A stretch of 64,000 nucleotides of DNA, taken from assembly GCF_001577835.2 (NCBI RefSeq), contig NC_029542.1, forward strand, positions 1,748,429-1,812,428, in the 5' to 3' direction. Origin of the DNA: Coturnix japonica (Eukaryota; Chordata; Aves; Galliformes; Phasianidae). Position 1 is the stretch's first letter. Every line of letters starts with the position of its first letter. A program made the translations under genes and the position numbers. Positions 1-11,141 of the stretch are shown here, piece by piece. Under the pieces are notes generated by a model. That model saw only the letters and a program-made list of their open reading frames with translations. It had not been told where the DNA came from and did not search any database.

Positions 1-503
1 GCTGGAACAGACCAACGGGGATGGCAAGGAAGGAGATGTTGGAGCCTGGAGGTGTGAGGGGCTTGGAAGTGCTCTGGGGAGCATCCTGCCAGCTCTGGAA
101 ATGGGAAAATATGGCTGTTGTGGGGCCAAGTGCCAAAGTCCTGGCTGAGGAAAGGACTCCTCCTCCCTCACCCTCTCCAAAATGTGGGATAAGAGATACT
201 TCCCTTTTTGGAGAACCAGAGCAGGGGACCCCAGGCTGAGGTGGAGGGCTGGGTCAGGAAACCAGGCTTGTGTTTTAACCAGGCTTAATCTGAATGTGCA
301 GGGCAATGATCACAAATAGGATCAACCAGCTCTTTGGAGAGCCTCAGTGCAGAAAATGTTTGGTATCTGCCACAAAGCTTATGTGCGAGCAGAGCTCACA
401 GCAACCCAAGCACTCCACTGGGACCACAAACCCTCAAGGTCCTGGAGAAAGCCCTTGGTGACCCAGAGACCCCCCACTAAACCTCTACCCTTCTCTCCAT
501 CAG
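1..503 (+). other. CRHR1 intron upstream of the first exon in the window
   Basis: The exon with the N-terminal Cys of the hormone domain was looked for here and not found, so this is the 3' part of an intron. It ends in a pyrimidine tract and cag at 501-503. No repeat was recognised. Confidence 0.7.
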
Positions 504-623
504 GGCCTCAGTGCAATGCCTCGGTGGACCTGATTGGCACATGCTGGCCCCGCAGTGCAGTGGGACAACTGGTGGCTCGTCCCTGCCCTGAGTATTTCTA
601 TGGCGTGCGGTACAACACCACAA
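504..623 (+). CDS. CRHR1: CRHR1 exon: extracellular hormone-binding domain, part 1
   Basis: Acceptor ctccatcag precedes GGCCTCAGTGC; donor is A|gtaagt. It encodes [18 protein letters not shown] through GVRYNTT, with three disulfide cysteines. The first codon is split with an upstream exon outside the window, and the last base begins an Asn codon completed by the next exon. Confidence 0.95.
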
Positions 624-3600
624 GTAAGTTGAGCAGCACCAAGGGGGATGGGATGGGCAGTGGATGGGGCACAAGTGACAGAACATCAATGGGTACGGAG
701 CTCATTTGGGTGCCCTGTGGGGCATGTTATCTAAATAGGAAATAATCCATCATCTCGCATTTTGGAGAAGATGATTGCATAAGCAGGTGCTCGTGGACAA
801 ACACTTGGGAAGAAAAAGGGAGCCAATGTCCCCATTTGGGTTCAAAGGTGTGAAGAAGGAACTGTACTGCTGGAGGTGGCACTCTGGTCTATAGCCCTCA
901 ACTGAGCAGGGACCTCACTGTTATCTCCTTCCAGCACAGGTGGCTGAGTTGTCACTGCCAACAATGTGGTGGGATCAGGGGATAAAGCGAGGTCACTTGG
1001 AATACCCCCCAGAGCAATATGTAGAACACAGATGAGTTTCTGACCACCTGAGCACTACTTTTGGTGAAAGAAACATCTTGTACCATGCAGAAAGCATCAA
1101 TTTTTCTGTCCCACACCTTGTTATCGCTGTAGATGCACATAGATCCTGCTTCATGGTGCTTCCTTGCAGGAGTCTGTTTGCATTAATTCCCATTCATGCC
1201 TGCCCAAGAGCCATCCCATCCCTGTCTCATCCTATTGCCCTTGTGGTCTTGTGGTCTCTCCTGTTAATATCAGAAGCCCAGCACTGCCCTATGCTGATGC
1301 TAATTGTAGGCTGCTCCTAGGCTGGCATAGCCATGCCTTCCTGATTAGCCTTGCCCCTCACCATCCCTGCTGAGAGGCAAAGAGTGCTCCTAATGCAGCC
1401 AACTCCACACTGCATTTGCAGGTGATTGCTGGAACAGGTGGAGGAGTTGGACTCATGCTGCTTGGTGGGCACTAAGGGACAGCACTGGTGGAGATTCAAA
1501 GCCCTTGAGCAGGTCTGAATCATTCCAATGTAGTTTTAAGCTGTTTACCTCTGATTTCCAGATTGCTAAAACGAGGAGAAAGGAGCACTTTCTAAAGCAG
1601 TTCAGCCCAGGTCTGAGGAAGCTCGAGGATGGGCTTCTAAACCTTCCCATATCACATTTTGTGCCCATGAGTGCTTTGGGAGGCTTGGGACAGCATCTCA
1701 AGGGACAGATCATCTTGAAAGCATTTCCCAATGCTTGATATCAGAGACCCCTGCTTTACTGACATATTTAGGTCACATCTGTCACATCCATGGGCTTGTG
1801 CCCATCTCCAGGCACTGTTAACCCCTCAATATGCACCTCTCTTTCAGACAATGGCTACAGGGAATGCCTCGCTAATGGGAGCTGGGCAGCACGGGTCAAC
1901 TACTCCCAGTGCCAGGAGATCCTCAGTGAGGAGGTAAGGCATTGGTAATGCCTCAGGTTCCAGGCAGAAGGGTGAGGAATGGATGATGGAATTTTGAAGG
2001 GCAATGGTATCCAGGTTCAGGAATAGCCCAAAGAAGCTATGGGTCTGGGCATACACCAGCATCCATGTCTATATAAGGGTGTAGGTAACATATGTGACTC
2101 TATCCTTGATGTACATTTTCATTCCTTTGTGAAAATAAAATGATTTCTGTTTCCTTCCATGTTAAAAGGCCAAGGATTTGTAATGTGAGTTCTCTTGGTC
2201 CTAGGCTGCATGGTACAGGTCAGCACATCCTCCACATTTATTACCCTCTTCTGCTTCTGCAGCTCCTTACCATGAAAACAGAACAACCCAAACTCTACAT
2301 CTCCCTCCTGGCAATGAAATGAAGGAGCTATTTAGGAAGCTGAGAGGGATGGATACCAAGAATTACAAGCCCCTGTGTAGGTCAAGCCACCCCTCAGAAC
2401 AAAGGAGAAGAGATACAGGCTGCTCTTTTACGGCTGATAACCACCTCTGGTATTTAGGATGCTGATATCTTTTGCCAGGAATAGTTTTCTCACTCAGTTA
2501 ATTGCTAATTCACAGGTTGGATGATTGCCTAACAGCAGGAGCAATCAATTAATTTAATTATCACTCATGCCTTCCTGTGATCCCCTGTTCTCTTTGCCCA
2601 AATTCATCCCAGCCTCTCATCTGCCCCAGGGCTAAAGGGAATGAACAGAGACATCAAGCATCATGCTGCCAGTGAGCTTGGCTGAGTTACAGCAGGGTTT
2701 CCCCTAGATGATGTGTCAGGGATGTCCTAGTACTGAGCAGGGCTGATGTAGGAGCAAGATGTGAAGTACCCAAGCCCGTTGCCTGCACAGGTTTGTATAT
2801 TTCCTGCCTAAATTAGCCCCATCTACAGTTTCCAGCAGCTTCTTCACAAGGTGGACCCCAATGGGTTTCTGCAGAGCAGCTCTGGGAGGTGGAGGGTTTG
2901 GGATCCTATTGACCCCTCTCTGTCTTCTTCTCCACAGAAGAAGAGCAAGTTGCATTACCACATCGCTGTCATCATCAACTACCTGGGGCACTGCGTCTCA
3001 CTGGGGGCCCTCCTTGTGGCCTTCGTCCTCTTCATGCGCCTGCGGTGAGAGACTTGACCTGCTACGGGGGGATGAGCCTATAGAGGTCCCTTCAGGTGGG
3101 GGCAGACCTGGAGACCTGGTATTCTGCTGTGTCCCTTCCATGGCCATTGATTTCTAGCCACACTCAAGTCTGAATGCCTGCCTCAGGGTTATTTTCTTCC
3201 CTCTACTTTTTAAAGCAATGACTTATAGAGGAAGAGAATCCTACTTGGTGCCCTCCATCACCTGGCCACATCACGCAAGGCACAGCCCCAGTGTCTCATC
3301 ACTGGGCTTTGGGTTCCTTTGAAAACAATCAGCCCTACAAAGAGCCTTGTCTTCCCCTGCAGCCCACCTGGGTTCTGTCCACAGGCAGCTGTTGTGCTCT
3401 CTGATTTGTCCCCCCCATTCTGCAGGAGCATCCGGTGCCTGAGGAACATCATCCACTGGAACCTAATCACAGCCTTCATCCTACGCAATGCCACATGGTT
3501 TGTGGTGCAACTCACAATGAACCCAGAGGTGCACGAGAGCAATGTGGTAGGTGGGAAGCTCAAGGATCTTAGAGACAAGGCCACAAAAGCTGACTTGAGA

Positions 3601-6600
3601 GGTCAAATAGTGCTACTTGGTGGCTGGAAAGCAACCAAGGCTTATGGGAAACCTGGGCACAATTGCTCTGCTGGGGTCTGTGTCATGCTATGGCTCAGTT
3701 TCTTCACTGTAACACAGAGCTAATGTTGGTTCTTACTTTGGCATCAAGAAGCAGCCGTGGTGATTTGTTTATTGTCTCTTTGAAGTAGTTCTGCTCTTCA
3801 CTGCATCTCCTAAACTCTTGGCAGGTCTGGTGCCGCTTGGTCACTGCTGCCTACAATTACTTCCATGTCACCAACTTCTTCTGGATGTTTGGTGAGGGCT
3901 GCTACCTGCACACAGCCATCGTCCTCACCTATTCTACTGACAAGCTCCGCAAGTGGATGTTCATCTGTATTGGCTGGTGTAAGTACCAGGGCCCTCCCCT
4001 ACGTGCAATGAGTGATACTCACCCCTATCCTCTGCTCCTGCTCTTGTTTTACCTAATGGTACTTAAGGATGTGCTTTAGTGGGCATGGTGGGGATGGGCT
4101 GATAGTAGGACTAGATGATCTTGGAGGTCTTTTCCAACCTGAATGATTCTATGATTCGAAACAGCTCCCTTCAGGAACATGAGAGCAGTGCATGCCCATA
4201 TCAGTTTGCCTTGTGCAAGACCATCATCATTTGGCTGCAGTATTGCTCTCCTGAGACCTGTCTGTGTGTTCATCTGCAGGTATCCCCTTTCCTATCATTG
4301 TCGCCTGGGCCATTGGGAAGCTGTACTACGACAACGAGAAGTGAGCCTCTCTGCTCTCCTTCCCCCTCCCCTATTGCAATTCCCTGGTCATGCAAGGAGC
4401 TGGCACATCGCAGGCATGGATGTACCTGCAGGAGATCACAGGGAAAGGGTGCAAGGAAAAATGATATTCTCCCATTCTTTCTTTTATCCTGCCTTTAGGC
4501 TCACTGCAGCACGCACCCTTCCTGCTGCTGCATTTTTCCTTTCAAACTGCAAATGAGATTTTTAAGAAGGGAAAAGGCTAGATTAAGCCACAGCTCTTAC
4601 AAAGTGTTTGCTAAGTGGAGCTGGGATTTAATCTACCGGTAGAGATATAAACTACCACCACCTGAGCCATTTTCACAGAGACTTGTTAATGGAGGACTTA
4701 ACAGGAACCTGATGAGTTCATCATGGGGATGGTGGAACTGAAAAGAGCCTGCTCCAGTGAATGCAGCTCGCCTTGTTTTGCAGCACTAGTTTTGCCTTGT
4801 GACTTGAGCATCCTTACTGCACACAGGAGAAGGAATGATTAACCAAAATTCAACCAGATGCTCTCAGGACATTGATACCATTAGCTCCTATGGGGTTTGC
4901 TGGGGACACAGCCAACCCTGTGTAAGGCTGTCCTTCCTTACCCCACAATAACCAGTTCCCACTCTCAAATAGGACCAGTATAAACCTCCCTATGTAGTCT
5001 GGTGTGTGGGAGAAGCTGTTCCATAGCAGCTACTCCCAGCTACAGCAGCCTAAGTCTTACTGCCTTCATGCTATGACAGTGACCTACGGACATTGTGTAA
5101 GGGTCAAAGTCAACCTTGTCACTTGTGCTGCAGGCTTGTCCCTGACGCTTCCTGTCCCTGACACCACATGTTCCCAACACTGTCTGCCTTTGCCTTACAG
5201 GTGCTGGTTTGGGAAGCGAGCAGGAGTTTATACTGACTACATCTATCAAGGTCCCATGATCCTGGTGCTTCTGGTAAGGGCATAGTGACCTCGCTTGCTA
5301 TATATCAGGTCCTTCCCATCTGTATGTGGACCTGGGTCTTGCCAGCTGTGCTGTCCCATGGCAGCAATGCTTTGCAAGTCAGGCTCCCTCCACTCATACA
5401 GCACCCAGCTGTGATGAGAAACATCGTGTGGATCCTGACAACTTGAGGTGGGCTGGAAAGGGGTTCTGATAGGGATACCTCCATTAGCAGAATCCTACAA
5501 GCACTGATCAGTCTCCACATCACTGCTGACGCATTGTTTGGGTGCAGGTGTGTGTTCTGCCAAACATCAGGAGTTGCCTCAGCCTCACTCTTTGCTCTGC
5601 AGCAGTTTGCTCCTGGCCACTGGCTGTGCAGCAATGCTTGATCCAGAGGTCAAACAATCTACTGGGACTTCACTTTCTCAGGAAGGGGCAAATAAGAGCA
5701 GAGTTGGCAGGTCACAAGCATCAGTGCCAGTATCAGATCAGCATTTGCAGGACAAAAGCTGTGCACAAGGTCCCTGCAGCTTCTCCTCCTTCCACTCCCA
5801 ATGCTAGGAAAACCCAAGGGGGCATTAATCACTGGTACCAAGCAGCCTTCCCATCACCTCGCTGGGTAATTGAGCTGCTTTCATTTTCCAGCCCATCAGG
5901 TAGCCTGGCCACTTCTAATCTGTGTCAATTGTGCTCAGCCCTAGCACCACCCCCCAGTTTCATTAGCGGTTGACAGCCAGGAGGTAACCAGTCTCCCTGC
6001 ATCCCTTTGTTTGCTTTACAATCCTCCTCTCCATCTACTTTTTGCTCACACCCCTTCTATACTCATCTCCTGGTGCACCCTTCACCCTTCAATCCTGCAA
6101 ATAGCTTCTATATCTTATTGCTTAAATATATACATAGATGCCCTCTCCCAGTGCAAGGAAGGCGGTGTGGATCCTCATGAGAAATAGGGTCCATGTATAC
6201 TGCATCCACTGCTTCTCAGTTTTGAGGTTCATTCCTGGCTTGCTTGGTGTTCCCATTTCCCTCAGCACATTTCCTCTGCTGTGGGAATAGAGGAGAATAC
6301 TGGGGAGCAGACACTTACCAGCTGCCCTCTGCTTTCCAGATCAACTTCATCTTTCTGTTCAACATTGTTCGGATTCTCATGACCAAGCTCCGAGCATCAA
6401 CCACATCAGAGACAATCCAGTACAGGTAAGAGCAGACCTAGGAACCACCTTAGCATGATAGAGGAGGGACAGAAATAGCCCCACCAGATGAGCAACAAAG
6501 AGATGGGAGCATGGAGACACCTAAGAGAACCTTAAATGCTTTTTGAAGACACGTGGAAATTACATCTGTGGTTGTTAAAAGAGGGAGGAAGGACCACTAG

Positions 6601-9198
6601 TAAAAGGGAACAGGCTCTCCACTGCTATGGCTGCTTCCCTGGGGAAGCTAAAACAGAGCAGGTTGTGTCCTTCAGCTTTCATCTCCTATTTGTAATTACT
6701 CGCTGTATTCCAGTTTGTCTGCTGAAGCCCCACATGCTCAGCTATTGCCAGTTCACCCATGGCATCTACCAGCTTGCACTGGTGACTGGGGCTTTCCTGT
6801 AGGACCCAGCCCAGACCCACCAGGGATGCCTTTTTTGGCATTAAGTCACTGGTGGAGTCTGTCAGCTTGGCACTGTGCTCATTCCCTAATCAAAACAAAT
6901 GAGATAGTGAGCCCCTATCCTTCCCATGCTCTCTCTTGCATCAGCAAAATCGCTTCTCGCAAACTGCTCTTGTAATCTCATCAAGAACAGATATCAAATT
7001 AATTAGCTGAGATAAGTTTTTCATAAAGCCATCTCGATGGGTGTAAATTATCTTACCCTCCTTAATTCCTTTTTAACGAAGACCTCGCTCAGCCAAGCAG
7101 CTCAGCTCAGCAGCTCAAGGTCAGATCTTTGCTATCCAGCAGCCGTTCTGGGTGAGAAGCCAAACAAGGTGCTCAAACCAGCTCAATTATTTGGGGATTG
7201 CTTTAGGAAACTGACCAACTCTGCCCGTGTTGGTGCTGAGAGTGGGATGGGGACGGTCCCAATTCTCAGTGCTGCATGGTGGCAGCTCATCTCCATGGTT
7301 TCTCCCCAGAAAAGCAGTCAAGGCCACACTGGTGCTGCTGCCCTTGCTGGGAATCACCTACATGCTGTTCTTCGTCAATCCAGGGGAGGATGAGATCTCC
7401 AGGATCGTCTTCATCTACTTCAACTCCTTCCTGGAGTCTTTCCAGGTATGGCTCTCAGCTCCAGCTGCCATCCCAGGGCCCACACCAAGGGATGTGGAGG
7501 AGCACGTGGTGTGGCTGATGTCTCATTTCATTCCTCCCCATCCCAAAAAATTGACCTTCCCAAGCCTTGGTGTTACTTCAGAGATGCTCAGCCTTGGGGT
7601 AACTCCACTGTGACTCTGCACTTGTCTCCTTCCAGGGCTTCTTCGTCTCCGTCTTCTACTGCTTCCTGAACAGTGAGGTGAGCACTGGGGCTGAGGGTGG
7701 TTGGGGGGGGAGGGAGGGTCTTTGCCTGTTCTTGAGAGGGGGATGCAAGATCAGTTACCATCAGCTGCAGGCACAACCACAACCTCACATCGTACCCACA
7801 CAGGGGAACAGGTTATTCCCTGTCTCTATGCTTTGTCCTACTCGGGGAGGATCTGACAGAGAAAGGAAATTGTTTCTCACAGGGAATAGAAAATGTAGTT
7901 TCAGCTCCTTCTGGTTTTGTTTGCTGTGGTTCTGTGGGTTTGTGCTGTTTGTTTTGGGTAAGAATTGCCCATGAGCACCCCATGCAAATCAAACACAGCT
8001 GACAGCTTCCAGGGCTTTGCTGTTTGGAAGGCTGTCTCCAGCCTTTACTAATTCTTCCTCCCAGGCTTTGCATTTGTTGTGGCTTGTTTGGACACTGTGC
8101 TGGATTTAACAGAGATGCTCAGCCTCCAAAAATGTGAGAAACTGAGAATTTTTGCTTCCTATCTCACATGCAGCAAGCGAGGCAAGGCTTTGGGGAGGAA
8201 TTTCAGCCAAAACAGAACATCTCATAGGAAATATCAGTTACTCACTATTTCTTCCTATTTGGGGAAGGAAAATACACCATTGAGAATGGATGCTTTAGGG
8301 TTGCATGCATGTGATTTGGTGCAGCAGGAGAGCCCAAGACCCCACTCCTATGGGAAAAGGGGCACCTCTCAGTGTCCAACCTAAAACTCAGAGAGCAGCA
8401 AGCAAAGGAGATGAGACCAGGAGCTGATCCTTTCCTTCTCCTCCTCCTAAGTGTTCTCACACCTTCACTGGCTGTGATGCACAAAAGCAACCAGCAAAGC
8501 CCAAGGGAACAGCAGCATAAGTATTTTAAAGCTCCAGAGAAGACAGAGACCCCTCTCTGGGTTATTTTTCAAACTGCTTTTCAGCAACACAAGACAGCTG
8601 GCAGCATCCTAACATAACAGGCTCAGATGTGCTAAGTAACTCACTGATGCTGCTATTTTTGATGGAAGAGGAAAAGGGACTGGATGAGGACTTGCTGGTG
8701 AGCATCTTGTGTTATGCAGCGTGTGGTCCTGCTATGGCTTCCATCCCAGCTGGGGGCCAGACAAGCCACAGAAGTCCCCAGCTGTCACTCTCCTCCCTCC
8801 CAGCCCCTCACATCATCCACCAGCTTATTTTTGTGCCTTTGAAGAGTTTTCATAGCCCCGTTTGGTGCCAGACCAGGAAAGAGAAAGGAATCAGGAGATC
8901 TTCATTTCTCCTTTGGAAAAATTACACAACCCCCCCCCTTGCCTCTTGCAAGCAGAGCTCAGATAATCCCTCTGCAGCGTGCATAGCTCAGTGCTGGCTG
9001 GTTAGATGGGTATTAATGTTACTTAATAATGATTCCCTACCTCTGTGTCACCCCCAGGTGCGTTCAGCTGTGCGGAAGCGGTGGCACCGATGGCAGGACA
9101 AGCACTCCATCCGTGCTCGGGTGGCTCGAGCTATGTCCATCCCCACCTCCCCAACCCGGGTCAGCTTCCACAGCATCAAGCAGTCCTCAGCAGTGTGA
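504..9198 (+). CDS. CRHR1: Corticotropin-releasing hormone receptor 1 (5'-truncated by window edge), 11 coding exons
   Basis: Class B (secretin-family) GPCR that binds CRH and urocortin at the plasma membrane and signals mainly through Gs/cAMP; it drives pituitary ACTH release. Eleven exons, joined in frame, give about 375 codons of a receptor expected to be near 420 residues; the signal peptide and first hormone-domain exon lie upstream of base 1. Visible parts, in order: five of the six extracellular-domain cysteines with N-glycosylation sites (CNASV, YNTT, NGSW, NYSQ), seven membrane helices, the conserved TM6 block ([14 protein letters not shown]), the canonical 42-nt exon in TM7, and a C-tail ending SSAV, a class I PDZ ligand. 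CRHR1 rather than CRHR2 is chosen because of [46 protein letters not shown] and [14 protein letters not shown]. All introns have GT/AG ends and consistent phase. Coding is intact. Confidence 0.97.
624..1847 (+). other. CRHR1 intron (about 1.2 kb)
   Basis: Bounded by gtaagt and ctttcag. No further exon, repeat or RNA was recognised in it. Confidence 0.85.
1848..1933 (+). CDS. CRHR1: CRHR1 exon: extracellular domain, part 2
   Basis: Acceptor ctctttcag, donor GAG|gtaagg. It encodes [18 protein letters not shown] and then [11 protein letters not shown], with the last two cysteines of the hormone-binding fold and two N-glycosylation sites. It ends in phase 0. Confidence 0.95.
1934..2937 (+). other. 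CRHR1 intron (about 1 kb) with an AT-rich block
   Basis: Bounded by gtaagg and tccacag. It contains an AT-rich stretch at about 2495-2590 with several TAATT-type homeodomain cores, noted separately. No exon was seen. Confidence 0.8.
2938..3044 (+). CDS. CRHR1: CRHR1 exon: juxtamembrane segment and TM1
   Basis: Acceptor tctccacag, donor CG|gtgaga. It encodes [19 protein letters not shown] followed by the rest of TM1 and FMRL. The terminal CG joins G of the next exon to make Arg. Confidence 0.95.
3045..3425 (+). other. CRHR1 intron between TM1 and ICL1 exons
   Basis: A 381-bp intron with gtgaga and ctgcag ends. Mammalian CRHR1 can include an extra exon adding 29 residues near the first intracellular loop; no open, splice-flanked equivalent was seen here. 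Confidence 0.7.
3426..3546 (+). CDS. CRHR1: CRHR1 exon: first intracellular loop and TM2
   Basis: Acceptor cattctgcag, donor GTG|gtaggt. It encodes [20 protein letters not shown], then [20 protein letters not shown]. It contains the class B polar-core residues of TM2 and an NAT glycosylation-like triplet also found in mammals. Confidence 0.95.
3650..3745 (+). repeat. MIR-like ancient SINE relic (intronic)
   Basis: The segment ggctcagtttcttcactgta followed by a purine-rich stretch ending in gctaatgttgg resembles the core of MIR (ctcagtttcctcatctgtaaa then aatggggataat). It lies in the CRHR1 intron between the TM2 and TM3 exons. Only the core is recognisable, so the edges are approximate. Confidence 0.45.
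3825..3978 (+). CDS. CRHR1: CRHR1 exon: TM3, second intracellular loop, start of TM4
   Basis: Acceptor cttggcag, donor T|gtaagt. It encodes [20 protein letters not shown], then [19 protein letters not shown], then [12 protein letters not shown]. It includes the ECL1 cysteine that pairs with ECL2 and the EGCYLH signature of class B GPCRs. Confidence 0.95.
4070..4158 (+). repeat. CR1 LINE 3' tail
   Basis: Diverged CR1 3' end, ctagatgatcttggaggtct then tttccaacctgaatgattct, closing with atgattc as CR1 elements do. It lies inside the CRHR1 intron before the TM4 exon. Confidence 0.8.
4280..4340 (+). CDS. CRHR1: CRHR1 exon: TM4
   Basis: Acceptor catctgcag, donor AA|gtgagc. It encodes [20 protein letters not shown]. 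The split first codon reads TGT (Cys), so the motif is GWCIPFP; human CRHR1 has GWGVPFP and human CRHR2 has GWCIPFP (from memory). Confidence 0.94.
4341..5200 (+). other. CRHR1 intron (860 bp)
   Basis: Bounded by gtgagc and gccttacag. No repeat, RNA or additional exon was recognised. Confidence 0.8.
5201..5273 (+). CDS. CRHR1: CRHR1 exon: second extracellular loop and start of TM5
   Basis: Acceptor gccttacag, donor CTG|gtaagg. It encodes (K)[18 protein letters not shown] then MILVLL. The Cys of ECL2 pairs with the one near TM3. YTDYIYQG favours CRHR1 over CRHR2. Confidence 0.95.
5274..6339 (+). other. CRHR1 intron (about 1.1 kb)
   Basis: Bounded by gtaagg and gctttccag. Nothing coding was seen. 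Confidence 0.8.
6340..6425 (+). CDS. CRHR1: CRHR1 exon: TM5 end and third intracellular loop
   Basis: Acceptor gctttccag, donor AG|gtaaga. It encodes [20 protein letters not shown] then TTSETIQY, the G-protein-contacting loop, which is nearly invariant in vertebrate CRH receptors. Confidence 0.95.
6426..7309 (+). other. CRHR1 intron (884 bp)
   Basis: Bounded by gtaaga and ctccccag. An AT-rich patch with attaattagctgagataag lies near 6995-7020. No exon was seen. Confidence 0.8.
7310..7445 (+). CDS. CRHR1: CRHR1 exon: TM6, third extracellular loop, most of TM7
   Basis: Acceptor ctccccag, donor CAG|gtatgg. It encodes [19 protein letters not shown], then [18 protein letters not shown], then FNSFLESFQ. 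The PLLG helix-bending motif of TM6 is present. Confidence 0.95.
7636..7677 (+). CDS. CRHR1: CRHR1 exon: 42-nt TM7 exon
   Basis: Acceptor ccttccag, donor GAG|gtgagc. It encodes [14 protein letters not shown]. Its 42-nt size and phase 0/0 are conserved across class B GPCR genes; skipping it is known to yield signalling-impaired isoforms in several family members. Confidence 0.95.
7678..9057 (+). other. CRHR1 last intron (about 1.4 kb)
   Basis: Bounded by gtgagc and cacccccag. No coding content or clear repeat was recognised. Confidence 0.8.
9058..9198 (+). CDS. CRHR1: CRHR1 last coding exon: cytoplasmic tail and stop
   Basis: Acceptor cacccccag. It encodes [19 protein letters not shown] and [20 protein letters not shown] and ends IKQSSAV then TGA at 9196-9198. 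The tail ends in a class I PDZ-binding motif (S-A-V preceded by Ser), comparable to STAV in mammals. Confidence 0.96.
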   Translation: MRSAVRKRWHRWQDKHSIRARVARAMSIPTSPTRVSFHSIKQSSAV

Positions 9199-10139
9199 TG
9201 CAGGAGGAGGCTGCTGCCTGACGGGACCCTGCTGTGTGGGTACAGGAGCAGGGTGTGCTGCTTGCAGAGGATGCACGAACTTGTAGTGGGCAATGAGAAA
9301 CTGCAGAAGCTCCTGTACAGACAGGACAGACCTGTAGGATGTGGGACATCTGAGATGTGTTGTTGCCTGCTTGGTCTGGTGTGACCTGCTGGGGTGGCAG
9401 GAGGAATCTGGAGAGGTTGCAGCAGCTGCTCTGTCTGCATCCATCCCAGTACAATGCCCCGTGTCCCAACTCTCCCTGTGTTTGTCACTTGTCTGAGGTG
9501 ACACTAAGGCAGGGATGCCCCAGGGATTAATCCCTTGGCTGGGAATGCTGCTCAGGGTGGGCAAAAGCCTCTGAGTTGATGGAGGTGGCGGAGAGCGCGG
9601 GGCTGATTGTGGACTTTGCTTTACGCCACTTGTTTTTAAAGCACTGGGGTTATTGGAGCCCCTTCTATCATCTGATTTCTCCATGTGAGACAGAGGGCAG
9701 GGAGGCAGGACACAGTCAGAGCCTCAGGACTCAACCTGGCCCCCTGGCCCTGCTCGGGGAAAGGTGAGGATGAACAGCCCCGTGGAGATGTGTGTGGCTC
9801 TGTCCCTTCCTGCCCTGCTTCCACCAAGCTCAGTGCCAAAGCTGCTCCCTGCCCTTGTGTAGAGACCGGGGCCGAATCCCTCCCATGCTGGGATTAAGTG
9901 CCTTGGAGGAGTGGCAGCCTCCATCCCCACACCAGCTTCTGGGCTCTGCCATGTCCCTGGTCTGCCCTCAGCATCCTATTTCATGTGGTCACAGAATGCA
10001 GCTCTGTGTGCAGTGGAGGATCCGGCCCTGACCTGAAAGCCAAGCTTTACCCCCAGTGGGATGCTCACACAGAGGGGCTGTGAGCTGAGGCTGCTTTCTG
10101 CATCCCAGGGCTTTGCTTCCAAGGCCCCACAGGCTTTGC

Positions 10140-10215
10140 TAGGAGTCACTTCACACTTCTGTGCCTCAGTTCCACCCCCTGTAAAGAACAGTTCTAAGTA
10201 TTTCCCATCCTGGGA
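10140..10215 (+). repeat. MIR-like SINE core relic in CRHR1 3' UTR
   Basis: The string cttctgtgcctcagttcc, then ccccctgtaaaga, resembles the MIR core (ctctgtgcctcagtttcctcatctgtaaaat). It is short and diverged, and the boundaries are approximate. Confidence 0.4.
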
Positions 10216-11098
10216 AGGTTTAAGCATTGTAGGATTTGTAGGATGTGATTTTCCTCAGGGTGCACCACCAGAAAGGAACAAAATCTCTTTTACTTTAAAG
10301 AAAAGAAAGAGGAAAATATATATATATATTTAAAAGATTCAGGCTAAAACCTCCAGGATCTTTCCTTAAACATTTACAAAGTTCATCAGTTTGAAGCAAA
10401 TCCTTTCCGTTTCTCTTTCTCCCTTGGAGATTTCCCACTTGCTTGTCTACTGTGCAGCCCAACCCAGAAATACCCCCAGTACCATGGTGGGAGCAGCTCC
10501 TAGCATCACCCATTGACCACCAGTGGGGCAGTTCCTTTCACGTGGGGCAGGCAAAGTTCACCCATCACCAGCAGAAAATGCCCTTCATCCCAAATGTGTG
10601 TGAGGGGAAAAAAACACCCTGGAGTGATACAATAGGAAAACCAGATGGCCCCACCTTTATTCCCATATGGGCAGATGTGTAACAATGGTGCAAACCCTGA
10701 GGAAATTGGTGAGAAGCTCTGCTTATGGCACAGCCAGAGCCCATCCCATGCCCCTGCCTGGTGACAGAGGGTGACATCCTGGAATGGACTCCCTATGGGC
10801 TGCTCTGTGTTGTGTTGGGCATTTGGGTAGGTGCTATCTCAGAGCTGCTGGTGATATAAAGGAGAACCCACACCCCCAAAGAAGTGTGTTTTCATTGTGC
10901 ATCCAAAAGGTGTTCCAACAAGCGATGCGCTCTATGTTCCCTTGGGTTTGTTTTATTTTTTTTTTCAAAGCTGTCATTTCTGGTGGGAAAGAAGCTGCAA
11001 AAAGAGCAAAGAGAGAAACCCAAATGTGTGTGTCTGCGTTTGCATCGCTGCTTTTCCTTTCTCTCGGTGGTTTGCTCTGACCGATGCTTTCCGTATGG

Positions 11099-11120
11099 AG
11101 GTGTGTGTGTGTGTGTGTGT
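11099..11120 (+). repeat. (GT)n microsatellite
   Basis: Uninterrupted GT dinucleotides, about ten to eleven units, just upstream of the inferred CRHR1 poly(A) signal. Confidence 0.9.
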
Positions 11121-11135
11121 TCTCAGCCTTCTTTG

Positions 11136-11141
11136 ATTAAA
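11136..11141 (+). terminator. CRHR1: Candidate CRHR1 poly(A) signal ATTAAA
   Basis: ATTAAA followed about 30 nt later by a G/T-rich element (gggggtgtatttgtggtttg), the expected downstream element. It is the first good hexamer after the CRHR1 stop. An AATAAA at 11432-11437 is an alternative. Confidence 0.45.

Noticed and set aside
8629-9198. 189-codon open frame ending at the CRHR1 stop, read as one exon
   Set aside because: Only 9058-9198 is coding; the upstream part is intron, shown by the cacccccag acceptor and the match of the remaining exons to CRHR1.
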